Origin: Ilex aquifolium
Taxonomy: Eukaryota; Streptophyta; Magnoliopsida; Aquifoliales; Aquifoliaceae
Reading direction: 5' to 3'
DNA length: 64,000 nt
NCBI GenBank assembly: GCA_951799425.1
Contig: OX637398.1
Coordinates: forward strand, 3,715,501 to 3,779,500
Position numbers and translations under genes: made by a program. The notes beneath the pieces are model-generated. The model was not told the DNA's origin and searched no databases. It worked only from the letters and a program-made list of their open reading frames with translations. Of this stretch, positions 56,430 to 64,000 are shown in pieces. Each line of letters opens with the position of its first letter. Position 1 is the first letter of the stretch.

Positions 56430-58541
56430 CTAGTCAGCATTGATGGCAATTCTGTCCATGACCTTAGCAACAACATCCTTAGAGTCCTTCAGCAGCTTGA
56501 TACTTTTGTTCAATCTCTCACGCCTTATGGCCACCGACGGCGATTCTTCTAGCAACCTTTCAAGTCCACCACCAAGAGGACCCATGAGTTCATTCAGTAT
56601 CTCCGTCTCCATGTCCTTGTTCACCAGAATTTTGACACTGAACAGTAGGTGCAGAGCCACGCAATCAACGAATCTTTTCAGAGCAATCTTCCAGTATGCT
56701 GTAATTCTCATTTTTATGTCAAATGCTTGGTCTCTAATACTAGGGATGGGCTTTAAATGCCCAACTTCAACTTCCCCAAAACCATCAATGGTGATCAGTG
56801 TGGACCTCGAATAATTATTCATAACATCAAGGAAGAGGTTTTTACTAGCCATGAGCTTACCCCATACTATCAGATATTCAGGATCACAAGTATAATCTAT
56901 GATCTTCTCCATCTCAATTATCTCCACCACTCGATCAACTGACATAGCCTTCCTCTTGGCAATAAGGTTCTGGGCTGCTCTTCTTGTAGATGACTCTAGC
57001 TGTGGATAATGTTCAGAGTGACGCATTAAAACAGCAACCACCACTGTCTCAATGTACTCCCATACTTTAGAGATAAACTCAACCGGTGCTCCTGATATCT
57101 TATTTACTTTTTTCTGCAGGATAATGAGAAAAGCCGCACGAGGAAGGAAATTTGGTAGCCCAATGCCTCTGGTTTCCTCAAGAACTCGTATCTCCTCCAT
57201 TAGAAAATTGTCCTTGTAGTTATCTTCTGAACTTTTTTGCAGTTCCTGAGCGCACTGGTTGAGCATTTCTGCAAGACGAGCAGTGCAATGCATGTGTTTG
57301 TCATCTGGGTATTCCTCGAACTCACCTCTCAAGAGCACTTTCCTAAGAGACTCCACGGAGGAACCAATAATCTGCATCAAAGCAGACATAGCTTCTGGAA
57401 CAGAAGTCAGATTCTGGGGCATGCTGTTGAGTTCTGAAATGTTTGCACTGAGTTTGTCATTGATCTTTCTAACAATCTCTGGCAAGCATTTTGCTATTAT
57501 TGTAGCTTGAATTTGCACCAACTTTTGGGCCAGAACTGGAATACCCACAATAGATTTGTCAATCTTTGAGAGAAGCGGGTGGGTATTGAATAATTTAGCT
57601 TCTTTCTTTCGAGCTTCATCATACGATTCATTGCCTATGCGATTCCTAACGCACACATATCCAAGCCCGATATTCACATCATCTGCCATTACTTTATCTA
57701 GCAGACCTTCAGGAGCTTTGTCGGCTTTGGTAACAACAGCCAGAGTTCTCAGGCCGGTCTTGTCCACCCGCTGTGACATCCTAATGGATTCACAAGTCGG
57801 AAAATCAACAGTTGCAGACAAAACATTCAAGATAATGCTCTCCTCTGGTGTTATGTACTCTGTGATTATGGCTGATATCTGCTCATATATATCATCAGGC
57901 TGCCCATGAACAGGCACTCTAGTGATTCCAGGCAAATCAACCATTGTAAGATCAGGTACCCCATTTTTCTTCACAACTAACGTTAATGGGGTGTGTGATA
58001 TGCCTTTACCAGAGCCAGCAATCTCATCAGTTGCTTGATTTATGGCATCAGAAATATGGGTCTCATCGGTCTGGACAGTTCTGCCCAGAAACTCCAAGTG
58101 AAGCTCCGGGAGAGGATCAGAGTGATGCTGAAGCCTCATTATGAGTGGCACCCTAGTGCAAATGCCTTGGCCTCGTGGAAGACTGATGCCAGCAAGTGAT
58201 TCAAGAACACTAGACTTTCCGGACGATTGGTCACCAACCACCACAATTGTTGGAAGCTGTATACCTTCCTGCATGACCTTGAGGTGGCGGAGCTTGTCAA
58301 TTGCATCAAGCAGTGGGCGTATTCGATCATTGTAAGACGACACGATCGGTGCCTCAACTGGAATAGCCAGTTCTTCATCATCAATCATGGCTATGGGTTG
58401 TACGAGTATAGGGGGAAGAGCGGAAGAGGAGCTTGTTTCAGGGATGTTGGAGTTTTGCTTAGCCATTCTGTTTAAGGCACTAACTAGTAAGGTTATTTTT
58501 CCTACAAGAGTTTGTGTGTAATGTTTGATAGTTGTTGACAT
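56430..58541 (-). CDS. DRP4C: dynamin-related protein 4C-like GTPase, copy B (703 aa, intronless)
   Basis: Same length as copy A, with about 49 amino-acid differences counted by eye (93% identity). All GTPase motifs are the same (GDQSSGKS 103-110, DLPG 202-205, TKAD 271-274). Differences are clustered: 11 in the first 43 residues and most of the rest after residue 290, but only two between about 50 and 280. On the - strand CTATAAGG lies about 65 bp upstream of ATG 58541 and may be a TATA box, which favours the long start. No stop, frameshift or motif loss is seen, so both copies look expressed or recently so. Confidence 0.92.
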   Translation of the reverse strand: MSTTIKHYTQTLVGKITLLVSALNRMAKQNSNIPETSSSSALPPILVQPIAMIDDEELAIPVEAPIVSSYNDRIRPLLDAIDKLRHLKVMQEGIQLPTIVVVGDQSSGKSSVLESLAGISLPRGQGICTRVPLIMRLQHHSDPLPELHLEFLGRTVQTDETHISDAINQATDEIAGSGKGISHTPLTLVVKKNGVPDLTMVDLPGITRVPVHGQPDDIYEQISAIITEYITPEESIILNVLSATVDFPTCESIRMSQRVDKTGLRTLAVVTKADKAPEGLLDKVMADDVNIGLGYVCVRNRIGNESYDEARKKEAKLFNTHPLLSKIDKSIVGIPVLAQKLVQIQATIIAKCLPEIVRKINDKLSANISELNSMPQNLTSVPEAMSALMQIIGSSVESLRKVLLRGEFEEYPDDKHMHCTARLAEMLNQCAQELQKSSEDNYKDNFLMEEIRVLEETRGIGLPNFLPRAAFLIILQKKVNKISGAPVEFISKVWEYIETVVVAVLMRHSEHYPQLESSTRRAAQNLIAKRKAMSVDRVVEIIEMEKIIDYTCDPEYLIVWGKLMASKNLFLDVMNNYSRSTLITIDGFGEVEVGHLKPIPSIRDQAFDIKMRITAYWKIALKRFVDCVALHLLFSVKILVNKDMETEILNELMGPLGGGLERLLEESPSVAIRRERLNKSIKLLKDSKDVVAKVMDRIAINAD

Positions 58542-60526
58542 GTTGTGGGTTTAGAAAGGAGTAGGAAAGCTTCGAGGAGGGAGGTGTTGGGAAGTGGGAT
58601 TCCCTTATAGCTTAAGAAAAAGAAATTTGGCGATTACATGTAATAGATGACATGACATGCTTTGGGGCACGTACCTAGAATCCTAGTCATTTGTCCTATG
58701 TGTTTTCAGACCACTGGTTTGAGAATCACATTCGTTATGTTCACCTTTTATCATGACATCAAAAAAAAAAAAAAGTTAAAAAAGTAACAAGTTTTATTCT
58801 ATTCATAAAAAGTGGCAAGTTTTATTCGCCGTGCTCTTCTATTTATGTAATAATAATAATTTCTTAAGTACAAAAAAAAGTCTTATGGCTACCTCTGCAT
58901 CTATTAAAGTGAGATCAACTCAAGTGAAGGGTGGTTCCCATCACCTACACGTTGCTTACTACCCAAGAATAACTTATTGGAACATAAAAATTTTATTTAA
59001 TTTATTAATATAATAATGTAATTATAATGTGATACAATAATAAAAATAAATTTTTAATTTTTTTATTGGGATTTCATCGTTTTACAAATGATCATATCAG
59101 TATGGAAACTCTACGGTAGTGATACCTTCAATTACCATTTTTTATGGTAAAATTATAATTTTAAAAAGATTAGTTACAACTATTCAAACGAAGACTATAA
59201 TCGATTATAAACACTTACAATCGATCATGAACTCTCGATATAAATCTTAATCTCCTATGATCGATTTTGTTTTTTAGAATTATAACAAAATTTTAATCTC
59301 AAAAAAATTGTAATTTAATCTTAAAAAATTATAATTTTTGATTCGATATCGCCGACTATACCGTAACTTTTCCTAATTTTTTACGTCCCAACAACTTTTA
59401 CTTTTTTCCAATGACTAGTTAAAGTGACAGGATTGATAGAACTTTTTATCAGGACTTATTTTACTCTAGAGATTCCTTAACGCGGATTTGACTACAGTAC
59501 CAAAAATACTATGCCAAAATTTATTTTTATGGTAATTTTTATTATATTTGTGAATATTTTTAAAAAAGATAAAAATAGCTACCACAACAATAATAAAAAT
59601 ATTCATAAATGTGATAAAAATAGTCACAAATGTGATCAATCACCCCCAAAAATGATAAATTTTTTATACTTAAAAAAAGTGATAAAATTAATTACCACAA
59701 ATATGTTAAAAACACCCACAACAATGATAAAAATACTTATAATAGTGATAAATCAACCATAAAATAATAATTTTTTTAATTATAAAATAACCCATAAAAA
59801 TTATAAAAATACCTATTAAAATAATAAATTTTAAAAATATGGTATCAAAATTTTTTTTTAAGATACCGTTAGGAAATCCCCTTGATGCTTTAGTGGTTCG
59901 GCGGAGTGGGTCCCTTCTTCAACTAGTTTTTCAATTCACACTCTTTTTTCCTGTTTTTTTGGGCGTAAAAGTAGTCAACAATCAAAAAGAAAGTGTACGG
60001 AAAAGAATAAAAAAAGTGTAAGCTTAAGGCTTAAGCAACAAAAACAAAGTGTACCTTATGCCACTAGAGAAACATCGTACAAATTTCTTTTTCTTTTCAA
60101 AGCTAAGCCACTTAAACCTTTGTCTAAGACCCTAAAAAACAGAGGTTCTAATTTTATTTATAAATTTTATCAAATAAATTTATTTAGTCCAATAAAATTT
60201 AGGATTAATAAAGTTTATACATAACAAAATCCATATTAGAAATAAGAGGGCTTGACGTCTCTCCTTTTATTAATGGCAACACTTCACTCTTTTTATTAAT
60301 GGCAATAAATAATTTCACATAATAAAAAACAGCACATACCTACACCACAAAAAAAATCCTACTCTCTCTCTCTCTCTCACATTAGCTGCTTTACTAAGGA
60401 ATAACCTCGGGACTAACCTGCCATCTCTCTGTCTCTCCATAAACAAATATAAATATATTTATTGTTATCCTAGAGACAGTTAATTCCACTTTGATTTTTT
60501 AAAATTTTCGATTTCATTTAATATTT
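58542..60526. other. upstream region of dynamin copy B, no gene seen
   Basis: Paralogous to 51495-53346, AT-rich, with small insertions and deletions (for example around 59410-59440). No supported frame. Confidence 0.6.
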
Positions 60527-60535
60527 TAAAGAACG

Positions 60536-61084
60536 GGTTAATTGCATTGGAAGTCCCTAAAGTATGAAATTTGTCTCATTTTGATCCCCAATATTTCAAT
60601 TGCATCATTTTTGTCCCTGAAGTATTGAATATGTTTCTATATGGTCCCTCATGCAGACAGTGTCCAAATTCCTAATGATTTTTTATCATAAAGTTGTCAC
60701 ATGATACTTAAATATGGATAAAAAAATAATTTAGATAACTCTTGATTAAATTTCTACTCAAATTATGGTTAAATACCTACCTAAATTACACAGTTTTGAT
60801 CACGAGCTATCCAAATTTTGGTCAAAAACTACTCATATTACACATTTTTTTGTTAAGAGTTGCCCAAATTTTGTTTAAGAGCTATTAAAATTATTTTTTA
60901 TCCATATTTAACTATTACGTGACAAGTTTATGATAAAAAATCGTTAACAATTTATATATTGTTTACTTAAAGGGCCATATAGAAACATATCTAATACTTT
61001 AAGGACCAAAATAATGCAATTGAAATATTGGAAACCAAAATGAGACAAACCTCATACTTTAGGGACCTCTAGTGCAATTAACCC
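60536..61084. mobile_element. Mutator-type (MULE) MITE, 549 bp
   Basis: Perfect 9-bp target duplications TTAAAGAAC lie at 60527-60535 and 61085-61093. The inverted ends GGGTTAATTGCA and TGCAATTAACCC match over 12 bases, and similarity continues inward (CCCTAAAGTATGA against TCATACTTTAGGG, TGTCTCATTTTG against CAAAATGAGACA). Copy A has the single uninterrupted TTAAAGAAC near 54104. No coding capacity. Confidence 0.92.
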
Positions 61085-61409
61085 TTAAAGAACTTTAAAA
61101 AGTTTTTGATAACTTATCCCACCACGAAAAGTGAAAGAACTTGATTTTAATTTTAGCTTGTTTTCATGGAGATTAGCTGAATTTTAGGTGTTTTCGTTCA
61201 TGGAGGATGTACGTTCTAGATTAAAGACGCCTATATTAAAAGATGCTCACAAACCCATACAGATAGTCAGGGTTCGAATTTCGTTGATGTCTCCTGAACT
61301 TAACTAATATCTATGACTTGCAAGTAATTACAAGTATTTGAATTTTACTTTTGCAACAATGAGTTCAAAATAACTCTGTATTTCTTGCTATTAAACAAAA
61401 AGTAATTAT

Positions 61410-62105
61410 CATTGACGGTAGACATATTTTTAATAAGGTCTCCTCTATTATTTGAAATATCAATAACACCATCTGTCAGATTAATGGCGTTAACTAAAAT
61501 ATAATTTTATTAAATTTTTCATAATATGTTTTAGAAAAAACTTCATCCACACCTCCTCTAAAATAAACATACCTTCAATGAGACAACCTTGGTTTTTTGA
61601 ATTTTTTTACGTATTAAAATTCAGGTCGATTAAAATTCAATTCGAGCTAATTAAAATTTATTTTTTACGTATTAAAATTTATTCAATTAAAAATTATATA
61701 TTTTTTACGTATTAAAATTTGAGCCGATTAAAATTACTTTGTAATCGTCTTAAATCGAATTTTAATCAACTCGAATTGAATTTTAACAGCCCTGAATTTT
61801 GATACATAAAAATATAAATTTTAATTAACTCAAATTTTTATACGTAAAAAATAAATTTCAAACAGCTTAATCGAATTTTAATATGTAAAAAAGTAAAAAA
61901 TGTAATTGAATCGAATCGAATTTTGATCGGCGCTAGCAGTTCGCGTTGAGTTCGAATCGGCTCGAATTTTAATATGTAAAAAATTAATAAGCTCAAATTT
62001 TAATAAGTAAAAAAATAAAATTTAATTAGTTCGAATCAAATTTTAATCTGTTCAAATTTTAGTATGTAAAAAAAAAAATTTAATCAAATCGAATTTTAAT
62101 CAAAT
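61410..62105 (+). repeat. AT-rich fold-back repeat, copy 3
   Basis: The paralogue of copy 2 within segment B, with the same left flank (CATCCACACC, CATACCTTCAATGAGAC), inverted TACGTATTAAAATT units and the hinge GGCGCTAGCAGTTCGCGTTG at about 61929. It has drifted from copy 2 by small indels. Confidence 0.8.
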
Positions 62106-62155
62106 AGAGAGTGAACTGAGGCATGAACCAAGATATCAAAATCAGCACGTAGGGA

Positions 62156-62780
62156 TAGGGGTGCAACTTGGGTTGGGCAACCCGATTTCAACCCGAACTC
62201 AACCCGAAAAAATTAGAACTTGGGCTAGGGTTTTCAATACTTGGGTTGGGCTTGGGTAAAAAAACTTCAACCCGAATTCAATTTGGGCCGGGCTCGGGTT
62301 GAGGCATCGGCAACCCGATTTCAACCCGAACCCGACAAATTAAAAAATAATTATATATGTATAAAACATTAGCACTTTTTTTTCATTTTTACTCCATCGT
62401 CCTCTGTTTCTTGTTGCTTGCTACTCTATTATGCATGATTAGTGGTGATAGTGTGATATTTTAAGTTTAATGTTTTTATGGGTCTAATTTCTATGTTTTT
62501 CTGGGATTGTGCTTTGAGATCACTAGTTTTTTGGTGTGAAAGCAGATGATCAATAATCGTGCACTGTTATGAATGAAATATATGGATTATTTTATGAATT
62601 TGTAATTATTCCCCCTGTCTCTGTCTCTCTTGCAGTGAACCCAAATTCAACCCGAGCCCACCCGAATTAAACTCAACCCGAGGTAGGGTTAGGATTAGGG
62701 TTAGGGTTGAAGATTATAAACCTAGGGTTGGGTTAGAGTTGACTGTCTAACCCGCCCAACCCGCCCGAGTCGCACCCCTA
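62156..62780. mobile_element. hAT-type MITE, 625 bp, copy 2
   Basis: Perfect 8-bp target duplications CGTAGGGA lie at 62148-62155 and 62781-62788. The ends are TAGGGGTGCAA and CGCACCCCTA. It is highly similar to 30747-31396, so both derive from one family active in this genome. Confidence 0.93.
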
Positions 62781-62839
62781 CGTAGGGAAGACCTACTCAC
62801 CATTGACGGCACTTCTATCCATTTGAAATAATTTCTCAA

Positions 62840-63720
62840 ACTTCTTTCTCAATTCTTTTTTAGTTTAAATGGAAAATTGTCTTCATGAAAAATATCATCC
62901 CTTGACTTGAAAATCACATTGTGTGCAATGTCTAAAAATTTATAAGTCAAATTATTTAAAGTATATCCAAGAAAAATACAAGTGATAGATCCAACATCTA
63001 ATTTGGGTTTTTTAGGATCGGGTAATTTAACATAGGATCGGATACAAGTGATAGATCCAACATATACTTTAAAATATCTCAAATTTAGCATATACCCTTT
63101 TCACAACTCTAAATAAGTCAATTTAGTTTTTTTGTGTGGCACCCGATTTAAACACATGGCAAACTGTTAATATTTCTTCACCCAAAGATTAGAAGGAGCA
63201 CTAAAATAAATTTACATGACATTAGTCAACTCAATAAAATTTCTATTTTTTTTTTTTAGCCACACCATTAGAGGCAAGTGAATATGGAGGTGTGGTTTCA
63301 TGGGTAATTCTCAAAGACTGAACAAAAGAGTTGACTCCGGTGGATTCATACTCCCAACCTTTATTACTTGTAAGTCTTTTAATCATTTTACCGAATTAGT
63401 TTTCTACTACATGGAGAAATTCTTGGAATTTGTCAAATTCATCACTTCTATTTTTAAATGAATAAACATGCGCGTATTTTGAAAAATCATCAATAAAAAT
63501 AATAAAATATCTATTTCTGCCACGAGTCAAAATGCCCTCAAATTCGCAAATATTAGTGTAAATTAACTCAAGCAATTCATTACTTCATTCGCAGCTTGTG
63601 GGGGCCTACCTAACTCCATGACGATTTTTGCTTTATTGCAAATTTCATATTTTTCAAAATCGTTTGTCAATCTTGAAATTAGTCACAAGCTACTTATTAT
63701 GCTAACATATGCCAAAAATT
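62840..63720 (-). pseudogene. decayed Ty1/copia integrase/pol fragment
   Basis: The - strand frame at 63091-62849 reads VKLPDPKKPKLDVGSITCIFLGY, then FLDIAHNVIFKSRDDIFHEDNFPF, the conserved region after the copia integrase core. Further upstream on the same strand, around 63525-63415, NRYFIIFIDDFSKYAHVY-like residues match the integrase core. Frames are broken by stops and indels, and no LTR is seen. Confidence 0.8.
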
Positions 63721-63814
63721 CACACAAGAGAACAAGTAAATAGACCTAGCACATGCTTCATTATTCTTAATACTCAATTTAAACACGTCATCACAAGTAT
63801 AACATTTGCCCATC

Positions 63815-64000
63815 AATTTTTTTACGTATTAAAATTTGGGTTGATTAAAATTCGATTCGAGCTAATTAAAATTTATTTTTTACGTATTAAAATTCAAGTC
63901 AATTAAAAATTATATATTTTTTACGTATTAAAATTTGAGCCGATTAAAATTTCTTTTTAATCGTCTTAAATCGAATTTTAATCAACTCGAATTGAATTTT
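63815..64000 (+). repeat. AT-rich fold-back repeat, copy 4 (cut by window edge)
   Basis: TTTTACGTATTAAAATT units with GGGTTGA, CAAGTCA and GAGCCGA-type spacers, then the inverted half begins (AATCGTCTTAAATCGAATTTTAATC). It lacks the left flank seen in copies 1-3 and follows the copia relic directly. Confidence 0.78.

Larger units (their letters stand above)
55392..62105. repeat. tandem segmental duplication, copy B
   Basis: Homologous to 48845-55145 in the same orientation. Order is 3' flank, dynamin gene, upstream region, MULE-type MITE (60536-61084, only here), shared 54.1-54.4-kb-like sequence (61085-61410) and the fold-back repeat. The solo LTR of copy A is absent. Confidence 0.9.

Overview
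This is nuclear DNA from a plant, most likely a eudicot. The evidence is spliced genes with GT-AG introns, plant-specific families (KIN2-like, FLX-like, trichome-birefringence-like, DRP4-type dynamin), plant LTR retrotransposons and MITEs, and a fragment of plastid psbB. The species cannot be named from the sequence. All exon boundaries below were worked out by hand from reading frame and splice sites.

1-16534 is one nearly complete Ty3/gypsy element of the Tat type, cut by the left edge of the window. On the + strand it has a 5' LTR, primer binding site, gag-protease, an in-frame TAG with a readthrough-type context, then RT, two RNase H domains and integrase. An 82-bp tandem array follows. 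On the - strand it has a three-exon accessory gene (687 aa) with its own TATA box, then a polypurine tract and the 3' LTR. A second element (6715-12692, 1296-bp LTRs, - orientation, only a gag-like ORF) sits inside the 82-bp array with a perfect 5-bp target duplication. One end of this insert carries an inverted, internally deleted piece of its own LTR joined through a hairpin. Both elements look very young.

16535-48100 is the gene-bearing part, all on the + strand: a KIN2-like stress peptide (17060-17740), an archaeal-type cofactor-independent phosphoglycerate mutase homologue (22253-27202), an FLX-like 2 coiled-coil protein (32175-35223), a BRCT-RING-PHD protein (37339-42845) and a TBL-type O-acetyltransferase (45936-48099). 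Spacers between them hold a solo LTR, hAT and PIF/Harbinger-type elements with clear target duplications, an older LTR relic, a GGT/GGC-rich tract and a plastid fragment inside an FLX-like intron.

48845-62105 is a tandem segmental duplication of about 6.3-6.7 kb per copy. Each copy has one intact intronless DRP4-type dynamin gene on the - strand (49383-51494 and 56430-58541, about 93% identical proteins). Each was later hit by a different insertion, a solo LTR in copy A and a MULE-type MITE in copy B, and each serves as the empty site for the other. An AT-rich fold-back repeat family occurs at the distal end of both copies and twice elsewhere. The right end holds a second copy of the hAT MITE and a decayed Ty1/copia integrase.

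The window has no operons and no CRISPR arrays, and no rRNA or tRNA genes were recognised. The strongest leads are the retrotransposon expression features (stop-codon readthrough, spliced antisense accessory gene, conserved splice-acceptor-like block in three related LTRs), the fold-back insertion structure, and the palindromic fold-back repeat family next to the dynamin duplication.
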